In this document: one piece after another, positions 34,557 to 46,981 of the stretch
Position numbering within the stretch: the stretch's first letter is position 1
Layout: each line of letters begins with the position of its first letter
NCBI GenBank assembly: GCA_037176885.1
Contig: JAWWNJ010000059.1
Coordinates: 1,302,001 to 1,366,000, forward strand
DNA length: 64,000 nucleotides
Source of the DNA: Favolaschia claudopus
Lineage: Eukaryota > Basidiomycota > Agaricomycetes > Agaricales > Mycenaceae
Direction: 5' to 3'
The notes under the pieces: model-generated
Seen by the model: the letters and a program-made list of their open reading frames with translations, nothing else
Told to the model about the DNA's origin: nothing
The model's database searches: none
Position numbers and translations under genes: made by a program

Positions 34557-35548
34557 AAGTTGCCTAAAAAAGTCATTTCACCCGTATTCCATGTCCAAAA
34601 CTTTGTTTGCGTCAAAAGACACACTGAATGCCCCAGAACCGCTTGGTGCAGTTTTAATGGCGGCCACTGTACCTCGACCTCGCCTCGCGGCAGCACTAGT
34701 TGCATGCGACAGGATTTCAACTCCCGATCGTCTCATGCGCAGTGATAGCGTACAGCATTACCGCTCCACCAGGGAATACTGCAGCAGAATCATTGACGCA
34801 TGGCCGTAAAAAGAATCTTTCATTCTCTTTGTCTAATCCCTTTGCCAACCAACGTGAGGGTCGCTCGGGTGAAGGTCGCGGTCGTGCTCAAGGACAATTC
34901 ACGTCGAATTCTCAACCTTCCGCTGGTGTCACACCACCGCGGAAGCGTCAGCGCCGGCATGTGTCTCCACCTAGCACTGTGGGGAGAAGTCACAGCCGGA
35001 ACAGCCGCGCGAGCGCTGGCTCGTTTGACCGTGGCATGGGGTCAGCCTAACCGCGCAACCGCTGTCGGGCTGACTGTGCCCGCACGGTCATCTCAGCTGC
35101 GTTATGGCCAATTTTGCGGTCAACCTGGCTGCGCTACCACAGCCAGCCTAGCAGTACCCTCACAGTCAACCTGGCGCGCATTCACACAGTCAAGTGGACT
35201 GCGTCTACACAGTCATTGTACTCTTTGCTTGCGCTCGATCCAATTAAAATCATCCAATTCCCAATGAAATCTTGTATTACTATTCAATCTAGCATACTAC
35301 TATTACCACCAAGCTGTACTATACTATAGCCCATTATACCCAATTGATAATCCTCACAATCCCAGCGAAGGAAATCAGTGAAGGAACTTCGATGAGCTAC
35401 CCACTCACTGGCCGAGCAAATATCCTCCAAGACCACGCCCATGAGTTAACGACGCGCCGTCTCCTATCCAACTTCATATCAGAATCCTCAGAATATTGAC
35501 CATCGCACGACACTCACCTAGACACGTTTTCGGTGGATCTATGACATA
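34557..35548. other. Unassigned region with diverged short repeats
   Basis: 34800-35050 has a frame rich in Arg, Gly and Ser (GEGRGRAQGQF, PPRKRQRRH) that might be the end of a gag-like or nuclear protein. After it, a CAGTCAACCTGGC-like motif recurs several times up to about 35220. No domain recognised. Confidence 0.3.
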
Positions 35549-36174
35549 CAGTTGAACATCTCGTAATGCATATGCTCACAATGCATAAACCTCATTCTGC
35601 ATAGTGTTTTGGGGTCCACCAACTGGGTGGGCTGGTGCTTTATGCATTTTCTGTTAAAATATTTAGGTGCCGTGTGCGCGCTCTACTGTGCACCCGGGTA
35701 TTTCTAGTTGCCGGACATTTACCTTATGTACTCTCGGTCACATCCATGTATGTACAGTAGGGTAGTGATCCAATCATTCCGTTGTCTCGTTTTTGCGCCC
35801 ACCTTCAAGATTTTCTCATATTGCCTAATGCATAAGGTTTGGGGCAAGTTTTTAGTGCATTATGCATTATGAGATCGCAAAATTGATACAATTTGGTGGC
35901 AATTTGGCCGCTTGTGGCGCTCTTCTAACGCATATGGGTACTATTCACGTCAAAAACACCAGTTTATAACATGTTACAGCTAAATCCAAGATTTTGACCG
36001 CTTTACGACAACTGGTGGACAATCCGGCATCTGCCGCACTTCCATATATAGTATGTAAATTCGTGACAGTGTCACATATGTCACCCGGTGTGACAGTATG
36101 CAGGAATGCATATTGCTCATAATGCATAGCGCTTGGAGGTCCACGGACGCTATGCATTATGAGATGTTCAACTG
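35549..36174. mobile_element. Tc1/mariner-like MITE, 626 bp
   Basis: Ends are CAGTTGAACATCTC, one variable base, then TAATGCATA, as perfect inverted repeats apart from that base, flanked by TA at both sides. CAGT-type ends and a TA duplication are typical of Tc1/mariner elements. TAATGCATA-like motifs are scattered through the interior. No transposase frame. Confidence 0.85.
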
Positions 36175-36806
36175 TATCTCAAAATCATATTCATCGCTCG
36201 ATGCAACGGCACTTAGCTGTAACCAAACCACATATTGTTCTTGAAATCTAAGCATCAAGTGGGAGTGAAGTCAGCGAGATTCTCCTATAGGTAACGATGT
36301 ACCTTTACGAATGGTACGTGTCGTCCCATTGCCCGTTGTTTCGCAACATCTGAGTGGGGCGGAATAAGCGAGATTCTCGTACAGACGGAAATGTACCTTT
36401 TATTACCGGCGCGCATACTGAGCTGGTGCTGTCCACCATACGTCAGCTGTTGTATAAATTATAACTTAGATATTACATACCTTCGAAGGTCCGAATTCAT
36501 GTCGAACGATCTATCGAAAGAAATTCCCGTTAGAAAGCGGCATAGCAGAACCCAGTCGAGCGAGAAGAACCTACTGCATTGATAATAGGGGCATTCAAAG
36601 TAAAATCGCGCTTTCGCGCTTACGAGGCTTTCGACGCTTTCGTGCTTACGCGGCAGAAGCGGCACCATCTGTCAAACACGGCAGCGCGGCAGTGCGTGAC
36701 ATTCCGTCACCGTTCCATCACCAGTCCCGTTTTTGTAAGTAGCTTTGCGAGGTGACCGGCGCGGACCCGAAGACATTTGTATTTGGATAGTGTAAGATAA
36801 ACAAGA
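36175..36806. other. Intergenic, no gene seen
   Basis: A weak direct repeat (GCGAGATTCTC followed about 10-20 bp later by ATGTACCTTT) occurs at 36268 and 36368. Nothing else is recognisable. Confidence 0.35.
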
Positions 36807-37236
36807 CTAGTCTCGGATACCCAGACCTTCCTGCGTAATCCTTGTTGGCGTAGTTTACGCAGAGCCGGAGCTCTTTCCTAATCTGTAATTCCAATGACAG
36901 TTTTGACGTTTGATTGATTTTCGTGATGATGGATGTGGGGACTTAGGAAGCGCCCTTGTTCCGATCACCCTCAAAATCAATCAAACGCCAAAACCTGTCA
37001 TTGAAATTACAGATTAGGAAGTAGCTCCGATATATATCTAATCTCGCCCTCTCGAACTGCGGAGGAACGTCTGGGTATCCGAGACTACCCGACTTCCTAA
37101 GTCCCCACATCCATCATCACGAAAATCAATCAAAAGTCAAAACTGTCATTGGAACTACGGATTAGGAAAGAGCTCCGGCTCTGCGTAAACTACGCCAACA
37201 AGGATTACGCAGGAAGGTCTGGGTATCCGAGACTAG
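36807..37236. mobile_element. Foldback element with 144-bp arms and nested module
   Basis: The arms 36807-36950 and 37093-37236 are almost perfect reverse complements (ends CTAGTCTCGGATACCC). Between them lie 142 bp that are themselves a diverged half-copy of the same family, present as a solo module at 21226-21362. No coding capacity. The CTAG at both outer ends may be part of the repeat or a target duplication. Confidence 0.8.
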
Positions 37237-39118
37237 GAGTCGGGAAAGTGACCACTCTTCTAACCAGCTGTCCCTTCTTTCCCGCAAACTCCACCCGAGA
37301 CTCCAATGAGAGGTGTTCAAGTTGACCAGGACCGTCATCTCAGGCCGACGATCCGATATCGTGTGAAGCCATATGACCCGTCCGAAATCCGAAGTCAATC
37401 CTACTCGTAGTGAGAACAAGTCATGGACGGTCTGTTCTTTGACCGATCTCGGCCGTCTTTGCCCCTTTTTTCATGATTCGAGGTGCTGGGTGGATGTAAA
37501 CTGCACCTGTAACAAATTACTAACCATACGAGTAGACCACCTCCGCCTTTACTTTCCCCTACACCGCCGAAGAGATCGTCAAAGCCTCTCTTGGACGACT
37601 CGCCTGACAATCCCTTCTGGGCTCCCGCCCCCCAACGACCCAGTGACTGGCGCTGTCGTAATCCGGACCCTTTGATAATGGAGTGCAGGAAAGCCCATCT
37701 CGATGACTTTTCCCCTAGACTTCCGCGGCAGCCTCCGCCTTTGCCAATACACAGCTCCTGAGAACATCGCCGAAGCCCAACTCACCTGAAAGTTCTCTCT
37801 CGATGTCTTACCCTACCGCGCAAACGATTGGATGCGAGAGGCCGACCCTTACATTCGTCTTGTATGCCAATACCATCTTGTTTTTTTTTTTTTTGTGTGT
37901 GTGTTCTTGGTTCTGACGAGCTGCAGTCGGGGGAAACGCATTACGCGACCAAATCCATATTACAATATGACTTCACACGGACGACTTTCATCAGAGCACC
38001 CTGACTTTAAAGCAGACAATGATGGGAGCGTGGATAGGCTTGTGCTTGACTCCCAGCCAGCTGGACAATGGAGAGAATCTTGATGTGCAGGTCGATTTTT
38101 TTGTTTTTGTTTTTTGTTTTGCTTTATTTACCTTGTCTTTCGTGTCGTTTGCGTTTTGCCATAAACAGATCGATTTGTAATTCTATTCCAGTCGAGCTCA
38201 ATTCATCAAAAGAGGAGATGGGACACACGCAAACTCCCAAGGAAGTGAGGTGAAACAAATATCCAGAGAAAAACGCATATGAGCCCTAAAGCTATCAATT
38301 GGTAATAACACAGCAGTACCTCGGCATGGGTGGGCTCTTTCTATAGGACGAACTCCATTCGCGTCTAATTCAAGAGAAGAAGCCCAGCGGATATCTCGAA
38401 AACCAGAATATTGTCCCACACACTCAGGGCACAAACGACTGTCACACCAGCATAAAGATGGGATATCCGAGAGGACGCGTCTTTCCACGTCTTTCCCTCT
38501 GTACTTCGCGTAGAACTCTCCTTCTGGGCTTCTCCCTCCTTCTCCCACCTCCACGATGGACTCCAGCGACTCGGAAGAGGACATCACGGTCGTCAAAGGG
38601 CCGTCCCAGTGCACTGCCTCGGATTTGGATGCTATGATAGTATGATGTATGTGGACAATGGTCCACATAGGAGGAGAAGCTTGCTTCAGTCTAGGCTCGT
38701 TTCACCCTCTCTTGTATGGAGGACATGAAATCTGAAGATAGTCGTTCAGATCATAGCTTCAGTCCGTACATGCAATTCACTGAATTACATACTACATAGT
38801 ACAGAGCAAGTACACTCGCTGATCTATTCTAAGTACATACTCATGCAACTGCTGAAAAGGGTGATTAATCCCGTCGCCGGCAATCTATGCGTAGCGAATA
38901 TTCGTATTCCTCACGGGCTCAAGAAATTGAAATTCAGTAAGAATATCCTGTATATATGTTGAATCCATAAGTATTGAGTTTCAAACCCAAAGCCTCTCTC
39001 CATTCTGAGCATCTGACACACTGTGGTTTCATTTGGCTTCTGCAATGTTTGCAACAGGAAAGGTGATCGAAATGCTATTCCGTTCAATGTTACGAGCCTC
39101 CGCCGAGTATCACATACT
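37237..39118. other. Unassigned region; possible unknown exons on the minus strand
   Basis: Minus-strand frames at 37401-37610 (SSKRGFDDLFGG) and at 38198-38668 (SSESLESIVEVGEGGRSPEGEFYAKYRGK, then CWCDSRLCPEC) have a protein-like composition and could be parts of one or two genes. I could not join them convincingly or recognise a family. T-rich runs lie at 37879-37893 and 38096-38122. Confidence 0.3.
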
Positions 39119-40453
39119 ATGTATATCAAGATCCCCAAACCCGCTCCCGCCCCGACGAAAAAACGCGCCCCCAAACCCACCGAGGATGATACGCTTCAAA
39201 AAGGACCTTTCATACTCCCCATGTCCGCCTTTTACCTCGATCTCTTGTCCGCCATTGCTACTGAACTCCCTTGTCTTGTCGAAAACATCAACCAGTCGAA
39301 AATCATGTGGAAAACTAAGAAACCGCTTACTGGGGACAAGTACCCGCTTGGAAAGGCTGTTGGCTATGCAGCGATGGTCGAGGAGGTAAAGGGGAAGGCT
39401 GAGCGTGTGGTGATCTTGTTCATGCCGCCGCCGAACAAGCCATGGAGAAACCAATGGTGCGTGGACTGTTTTATGCATAGAATTCCGGAGCGCTGACCAA
39501 AGGCATCTTTTACCAGCTCTGGGAGACGGAAGAGGCCCCCCCGCCTGCATTCGATTATTCCGAGCTCGAACGCGCGGGGCCGAGTGGCTCAATCGCGGAG
39601 CAGAAGGTGTGTCAGATTCTATTCCATTTCCCGATGACTCCTCCTCATTGCGATCAGATGTCCTTCAATACTTCGACACGTACTGAGCGCGCTAAGCTCG
39701 AAGAGACGTACCCAATCGGAAACGACCCGCGCTGGCCCAACCTACGTATCTACCAGCAACCCGGGACTGGCTATTTTTTCGAGTTGAACACGTCGCGTCT
39801 CGGAGTCTGGGCTGCCTCTATGGTTTGTTACCCCCGTCATTCACTCGAATTCGCCGTGATTGACTACTATTACAGTCGCAAAAATTGACCGATGAACACA
39901 CTGCCCCCGCCTCTCGATTCTTTGATGCCCAGCACCGTATCAAAAGCATCCCACCCATGCCCTCTGCCCTCCCTTCCTCTGTTGAAACTGCCGTCATTCC
40001 TCTTGCACCTGGTATCCCTGCTGCACCTGCACCCGCTCCTGCTACCGCTCCCGCTCCCGCTTCGGCTCCTTCCCTGTCCATGACCGACATATTTCTGGCG
40101 TCTCTGATGTCGGGTGGTCGTGCTTTTTCCCCAGCTGTCGTCTGTCAATCATGCTTCTACTCCCGCCAGTAATTCTGCCATTCCCTCCCCGTTGGTCTCC
40201 CAATCGCGCAGTGCCCCTCCGTCGCCAGTCAAACGCCACAATGTCTCGACTCTCGCTAGATCAATTTTGCGATTTCTATGGCCTCGCCGAGGGTGATGCG
40301 AGTCTCTTGAAGGATGTCGGCTTCCGTTCCGGAGATAAGACGACGTCTACGCTTGATAATGAGTTGCAGAAGGCGGGCTTTACTATATTCAGTTGGCGCA
40401 GGGTTCATAACGCAAATGTCCGCTTCAAAGGAGACCTTGCATCTGGTGTTTGA
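39119..40453 (+). pseudogene. Decayed multi-exon gene of unknown function
   Basis: Exons 39119-39460, 39517-39606, 39658-39822 and 39876 onward join in frame through 51-56 bp introns. The protein starts with a Pro/Lys-rich segment, then LQKGPFILPMSAFYLDLLSA and ERVVILFMPPPNKPW, an acidic YSELERAGPSGSIAEQK, a RAKLEETYPIGNDPRWPN block, a Pro/Ala linker, and finally SLDQFCDFYGLAEGDA and WRRVHNANVRFKGDLASGV. The last blocks lie in three different frames: shifts occur near 40115-40140 and 40235-40250, with no intron to explain them. I recall similar proteins repeated in agaricomycete genomes, ending in a small helical domain, but no named function. A hAT-like MITE lies 100 bp downstream. Confidence 0.65.
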
Positions 40454-40555
40454 TTGATGATCCTTTGTTTTACTCCGGCACTTATGGTACCGTTGTTACT
40501 TGTTATCCCATTCCATTCATAACCCGAGCTGTGATTACAATGTTGTTCTCGATAC

Positions 40556-41081
40556 CAGTGTTCCTCCTAAGGGTTAAGCCTTAGAATGAATTAACCCTTA
40601 ATTTGAAGTTAATGCTAAGGGTTAACATGAAGCTGGATCCATCTTAACCCTTAATTAAGCCTTACCTTGGATTACGTCACCTTCTCGGCTACGTTCGGCA
40701 GGCTTGGCAGCTTGGTTGGCAGCTGCCAAAGGCCCGCAGCATTGTCAATTTGAAAGGGATTCTCACCGGCAGGTTCCCTTGATTCTGCTGAAGGCCGCGT
40801 CGGAACATGGATCAAGCCCTCAGCTCGGCGACCTGCATTGCCCTGGCGGGAGCAATTTCAGTCCACAAACATCAAGTTCAGCCAAAACTCAGCTGGAGCC
40901 AGCCATAAGAAGCAAAACGGCTTTGGCACTCCCCGAAAAATGCATCTAAGAAAGCCCGGAAAAAATTGCATTTTTCATCCTAAGGCCCCTTAATATGGAG
41001 CCCTTGATAACCTTATTAAGGCCTCAGTTAAGGCCTTAGCTCTCGGAGGTGCCCTTAATAAGGCCTTAAGAAGGAACACTG
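40556..41081. mobile_element. hAT-like MITE with 8-bp target duplication
   Basis: CTCGATAC stands directly before and after the element (40548-40555 and 41082-41089). The ends are CAGTGTTCCTCCTAAGG and, reverse complemented, CAGTGTTCCTTCTTAAGG. CAGTG-type ends plus an 8-bp duplication are the hallmarks of hAT transposons. The outer 100 bp at each side are full of TTAAGG and AACCCTTAA words. No transposase is encoded. Confidence 0.9.
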
Positions 41082-41089
41082 CTCGATAC

Positions 41090-42440
41090 ATGTATAAATT
41101 GTTGTGCACTACCAAATGTATTAGTCGGAAATTTGAAAATTACCTCATGAGAGATTTGTGTCATGAGGCTCTCACGATAGCATCATGACAGGCTTGTGGG
41201 ACTACGAGAAAATCGCGTTTTTTCAAAACGAAAGAAGGGAAAAAAGCGGGAAAAAGGAGGGAGACTAAGGGATCTATTTCAGACCTCCTGTACCTTATTT
41301 TGTAGCTCAAAGCCTTCACAACGATGAAAACAACGCTTTTTTCAGTTTGATTTGACTATCGAAGCCGGCCGTTCCGTGGAAAATCCTCTGATTTCAAACC
41401 TATGTCTTTCGGAGATAAATACATAGGCCCAGCGAATGGTTTTCAACTTTTCAAGATCTAGATTGCACTTTCTCTCACGTCAATCGCGGCAACTCGGCTC
41501 TGTTACTGCAAACAATAGCACATCATCAAGACGCGAACCCTTTCTCTCCTGCTCCGACGCGTCTCTCGTTACCGGTAGGTGCAGTAATCATGAGTTTGAT
41601 CAAGATATGCCAGCAGATAATTTTCTAGCGCGTTTCTTTCACCAACTTCGGCAATACTTGCAAGTCATCGGCCAAACACCAGAAACTTCTTGAGCTCTCT
41701 TTTTTGGTTTGTTTTGAGGTTATCATATGCTCAAGTCGACACATTCAGGCCTCTGGATCAACAAGACTTGTTCTTCTGACTGGAATTCGGACCGCGGCAA
41801 ATCTAAATGTTCACTAGTACTTCCTCCGATTGTCTGCTAGCTCTGCTAGCTCATCAAAGCCGTCCCTGGTTCCATATCTCCCTTGTAGACTCAAGACATT
41901 GCTTCATGCCTCTTTCTTTAACCTAGAGAGGACTCTCTATAACTCAACTGGAAGCTCTGTTCAAATGTGTTAAATTGTCTTATGGCTGTTTTAGTGCTTC
42001 AGACTCTGTTGTTCAATATTCTTGCCTTGGTTTGCTTTCTAGACAGTCAAGAATGATATCTATATATGAGGATTCATCCTGCCTGGACATCCCTGATCTG
42101 CTGTAATCAGCAATTATTTGCCAGTCTCTCTGTTTTATATTCACCAAGAATGGGTGAGTCTGAAATCAAGTCTGTGCAACACTTCATTCTACACAGGCAG
42201 CCTTAAGTCAGGCATTTGGCTTGCTATATATCTATCTCCACTGCGGAACCCATTACTACTCCTAACTCTCGCCGCCGCCTCAACCTGAGTTCAATTGTTT
42301 ATTTTCATATACAATACTTCAGTGTGCCAGAATCAAGCAAATGAGCGCAGAATTATAGTCTGAGATGTTCTAGTATGGTTATAAGTATAGCAGTTTTGCT
42401 CGAGAAAACTGCCTGTTTGAACGAAGAATTGGAAAGATGT
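41090..42440. other. Intergenic, no gene seen
   Basis: AT-rich sequence with only short frames. No domain, repeat end or RNA structure identified. Confidence 0.45.
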
Positions 42441-42482
42441 TCGAGATTTGCTTCAACTTCGGGATTTCGGCTAGACTCGTAA

Positions 42483-42539
42483 CCAGTCTACTACGCGAGG
42501 CCGACAAATGTGGCGAGCACGTCGGGCGTAGTAGACTGG
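42483..42539. repeat. Hairpin with 14-bp arms
   Basis: CCAGTCTACTACGC and GCGTAGTAGACTGG are exact reverse complements separated by about 29 bp. The flanks also pair imperfectly (ACTCGTAA and TAACTCT). Confidence 0.6.
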
Positions 42540-42757
42540 TAACTCTCGGGACATGCCAAAGGGCTGTCGCGGAGTTTCAAAAATTTGAGTGGGCCCCATC
42601 AATCTGTTCCTTTTCCCCCTCTGAATATATATTTAAGCTTCAAAAAGTACCACAATACACTCTTATACAACATTGCTATATATCTAGCTATTTAGTTCAG
42701 TGTTTTCGACGCAATAGGTAAAGGAATTGACGGTCGAGAAATGGCTGCGTCACAGAA

Positions 42758-43071
42758 TGTCACACAGTTTTGACACGGTCGCATAACTCGCCGAATAGCC
42801 GGCACCACTCAAATTTGACGAGTCTAGATTTCGGCCTATTCGGCCATGTTGGTCCTAGGCGAGGCAAGGATCAAACGGAAGGGATCGGATCTGCCAATCA
42901 GCTCGGGTGCAGTCCTATGGGCGAAGACTCTGATACACAGCCTCCATTTTCTAGTATAAGTAGTTAGCTTTTGTCGTAGATTGCTTTCCCTTGGTCAATC
43001 TAAGACTTACACCAGTTCTTTTTGTTTGATCCACTTGTGCCGGAACTCGACTCGCCTTCGCTTCCTTCACA
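42758..43071 (+). repeat. LTR-like sequence, diverged copy
   Basis: Its 3' half (TATAAGTAGTTAGC, TCCCTTGGTCAAT, CTTACACCAGTTCT, GTGCCGGAACTCGACTC, CTTCACA) matches the shorter LTR-like unit at 54433-54633. The TATA motif followed by a transcribed-type region and an ACA end fits a solo LTR. The left boundary (TGTCACAC) is uncertain and no target duplication is seen. Confidence 0.55.
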
Positions 43072-44958
43072 AAAAGTTAAGGTTAACTCCGAGCCTCCAA
43101 CATGTCAATTGAATGCACTGCACGATTGACTGCAAACCGTTTTGATCTCAAAAATTATTTGAATGGAATCAGATACTCACATTGAATATCTCTGCCTTGT
43201 TTGTCAAGTAGTGAAATCAATTTGCCAGTGGTGCGCCTAACATTGAAGAATCTGCAATTGTTGCAAGTAATCAGTTGAATTGCCGTGATTTCCAACTCAA
43301 GTTGAGCGGATACTAGTGAAACAAAAACCTTTTAAATGGTTGCCCGCGCATTTGTGAATAGATAGATGTCGGGACGCAAATTTTAGACATTGAATTGGCC
43401 GCGCAGCGCCGAAAAAATCAGTATATCAAGGAGCAGCATTCAGATTGGATATCACAGGAATGCCACAGTTCTCTTTCTTGTAAGAGCTGGGAAGAGGACC
43501 GAGGAAAGACTATGAGTTGGTCCGAAACGGCTGAGAAAAGGTCAGAGCCACATATTAAGCGCTCGTTTAGCGCCCAAGGCCGAGGCGCCGTGTTAGATTA
43601 CGAATCTTGAATTCCATTGGCTGTGTCCTATGTCGTTTTGGGACGCAAACCCGAATAGACATAGTCTTGAATTCCCTGATGTTTACTCGATATGGCAAAA
43701 GAATCAAGATGAAATCAAGACACTGAATTGTAGATTGTGCTAGCTGCAGCAACATTGAAGCTCTGAGATTTGAGGACATTCATGCAGATGTATCTAATAA
43801 TCTCCCCTCTTTCTCCCTCTTTTTCTCTTTTTTTCTGCAACTTGAAAACTTGATTAATTCTCCGTAACCACAGACATAGTACATAAGCCTGTCGATAGAC
43901 AGACCGGTCGATCTGAGTTTGAAATGCCACTGGCACGTCAAAAGGCTTTCCACCACACCCCCGAGTCTTGGCTTTTGGTTGACCAAGAGGGGAGCGATCA
44001 TAGCCGATCGAACACAGGGCTCGACAACCCCCCCAAAAGAGGCAATCCGATAAAGCCGACTGACTTTTACTTGCCTGACCATTTGACTTTTTGCTGTAAC
44101 TCATCGCATAGTCCGATAACGCTGATATTTTGGCTACCCCCCAGAACACTACTTAGAGAATAATTTGCGCACTCAGACTATTTTATTTCCTTCAGTATGA
44201 CATGTAGCAACCTTTTCGATGAGAATCCGATGACTTTCGGCAGCCATCGGCAAGAGGCTGGGCATCGGGTGAAACCGGCTCACTCCCTATCCTTCTTCAA
44301 TCTCTACTTAGGAGATTTTGGGGCGGATCAATTACGTAGACACTCCCCCCCCCCTTGTCTTCCTGGGTTCCGGCCCGAGAGCGCTCGCTGCGAGGGTCAC
44401 ATCACCCCTCACCGCAATCATAAATATATCATCCATTTTCCTCCCTCCCTCAGCACGAGCTCGCAGCGTTCCGTTGTAAAGATTACATTGAAGCTTGTTT
44501 GAGTAAGTTATAAAGCAACGGGGAAATTACATAGCTGAACCAGGCGCCAAACACAGCGAGTATGAGGGCCACAGTGGAACTATAAACACTAGGAAGCCTC
44601 CTCAGTTGTTCAGCTAGCGCTACATCAACTATCAGAGCAAGATGAGTCATGAGGCTGTGAACTCAAATGCCACTTACGCGGATCAAGACCGAGAGCCTCT
44701 GCAGCTCGAAGGAGTTCCAAGCAAGACGTCCCTGAACAGTTGTGGTCGAGCGATGCGTGGTCAAAGTCAATCAAAAATGGCCCAGAGGATGACATTGTCA
44801 CGTTTCGGGGTTCGAAATCGTTGTGTTGTACCCCACTCTTGTGCAGTCTGAAGAGCCTATAGTAAAGTTCGAGTCTAGAATGTAACCATCAGCAATGAGT
44901 TCCAAGTTTCAAAGCATGAGAGAATACTTTTCGCTCAAGTTGAGCTCGCTGAAAGCCT
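43072..44958. other. Intergenic, no gene recognised
   Basis: Several frames of 80-140 codons exist on both strands (for example 43715-44149 minus), but none has a recognisable motif. A C-run lies near 44346. No repeat termini identified. Confidence 0.4.
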
Positions 44959-46085
44959 TCAAAGCTTTCCCCGTGTAGCTGAGTAGGAGAACCGTGTTCC
45001 TGCCATCTCCAGTAACAAATACACCCACCAACTTTGGAATAGCAACACCCTGCCACAAACGCAAGGCATGATAGACATCATACTCTCGTAGGAGGCGTTG
45101 GTTTGCAGACGGTCCGTGCGCCGTTTTAGCGATGAGGGTGGTGCTAGCAAAGAAGAGAAAGACAAGGCGGCCATAGGTAATGGTGACTTCGTTGTTACTC
45201 GAGTGGACATCGCTGCGAACCGAAACCAGGTCAGGTGAAAGGTCGCGCTACGCGACTTGGGAAGAAGCTTTGTGCGCCCAATTACATCGCCTCGGAACAC
45301 ACCCTCATACGGTTGGAAGACGGAGGTTGGGAATACCGGGAGTGTGACATGCATGGCAGTAACCTCAGACCGTCTCGGATACTTCGTTCCTGCACCGAGC
45401 GCCGCATGCGCGTAAAACAGCACGAGCAGCGCTGCATCGGCAGCTTGGGTGTTGGATCCACGTATGGCATATACAGGACTGATCTGCAGCTGCAATAAAT
45501 CCGTGAGGAGGATCATCACATACTGAACCTGGGTGCAAATGATGGCATGACCGGTTTTACTCCCAATCATTTCATTGATAATCTGAGACTGGCAATTAGA
45601 AACAAAGTTTGCGAGCGAAATAGAAGCTGACGTGCTTGACAAAGGATGCTACTGCCCCTGCCCTCCAGCGTCGAATGTGCGGCTCGCGACCTAAACATGT
45701 ACCCAGACTGGGTGGCTGCCTGTTCAGCCAAGAAGTCGAGAACGGACTCGCCACCCAGACACAGTACTTTATGGCGTTTGAATTCGTGCGGAGTACACTC
45801 GCGATCCGGCCACCACTCATGCATGATGTCTGCATCTGCACCTAGCGTCGTGTTGACTCTATATACCCTGCTGTGACCAGCTGGGCTGCCCATGTTTGCG
45901 GCCAAGTGAAATGCATCCCTTACAGCGTTCACGGCGCTGGCAGCAGGTTGGCATAGCACCCACATCAGCCACTCATAGAAGTCACCTTCGTGGGCAATCT
46001 GTGAACTGCATACAGTACGGCCTTCGCATAAACACAAAAAGTGCACAAGCGGAGTCGGAACATATTGCTTTGGGGGGGCTCTCAC
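44959..46085 (-). pseudogene. Uncertain minus-strand coding remnant, possibly a membrane protein
   Basis: Two long minus-strand frames (44959-45642 and 45567-46085) overlap at their ends. The first contains VYAIRGSNTQAADAALLVLFYAHAALG, which resembles a transmembrane stretch of the seven-helix agaricomycete proteins containing DUF6533, but the rest does not fit clearly. No splice model is convincing. Treat as a weak candidate. Confidence 0.2.
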
Positions 46086-46223
46086 TTTGTGCTAAGAAAT
46101 ATGAAGGAGCTACAAGAAATCTAAGTGTTGCCTGTTAAAGAAATCTCAAGGAGCTCGGACCGACCACCGACCATCGGCCGAGGAAGGGCATGATATCCGG
46201 ATTTACTCGGCCGCCCTCCTCTT

Positions 46224-46806
46224 GGGGAACGGCACCAAAAGTTAAACTCGATACTACATTATGCCGTCATCACCATTCGACTTCGAAACAGTGTACAACG
46301 TCTATATGGATGTGTAGCAACCCATCTTGTGTTGATGCCATCATCAAATTGCCATATCGGTTAGGGTTAAGATCACGTGCTTCTCGGACTTTGCCGTGCC
46401 AGCCTTGGGTGGATCACCCAGGTAAGTCGGCAAGCTTTAGCTCCCTGCCTCCGGCACGGCCGACTCGCTGCGCTCGCCGGCCTCCCTCCGTTCAGTCACG
46501 CCCCAAACCCCGCTCCGCTCGCGACGTCTAGTACGATCTCAACATCTCGACATTGACCCCGTGATTTTCTGTCAAAAGTCACGCGACTGATGGCCTGGCC
46601 CTCTTTTCAAGTATAGGATCTGGCCCATCCAAAATCATAGCCAAAATGATGATTTTATTTTTTTCAGACCCGAAAAAAGTGAAACACCGTGGGAAAAAGT
46701 GAGTTCTCGAACTCTTTTGGTCGGTTTCCTCCCAAATAGATTACAAAAATTTTCTTCCGCCCGAGAAGGCAGTGTTGGAGAAGTGGCGCTTGGCACTGTA
46801 TGTACG
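46224..46806 (+). repeat. Dispersed repeat R, copy 3
   Basis: It begins GGGAACGGCACCAAAAGTT, contains ACATTATGCCGTCATCACC, CGGTTAGGGTTAAG, GATCACCCAGGTA and GAAACACCGTGGGAAAAA, in the same order as 29171-29990 but with parts missing. Confidence 0.75.
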
Positions 46807-46981
46807 GCTCCCGAGCGAGTACATACAGGATTAAGATGGAGAGCGTGGGAACCCCCACCCTGATGTAAGCAGCCCATGTGACCGTGGGAGGTTCCAAATC
46901 TCGAGGTTCGGAACGAAAAATTATTTATTTTAGCCTTTTTTGAGGGCTGGGAGCCCTTATCCCTACCTACAACCCTGCTAA

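Noticed and set aside
40556..41081. TTAACCC-like words suggesting an interstitial telomere
   Set aside because: The words are not in tandem TTAGGG register. They are the subterminal repeats of a hAT-like MITE with a clear 8-bp duplication.
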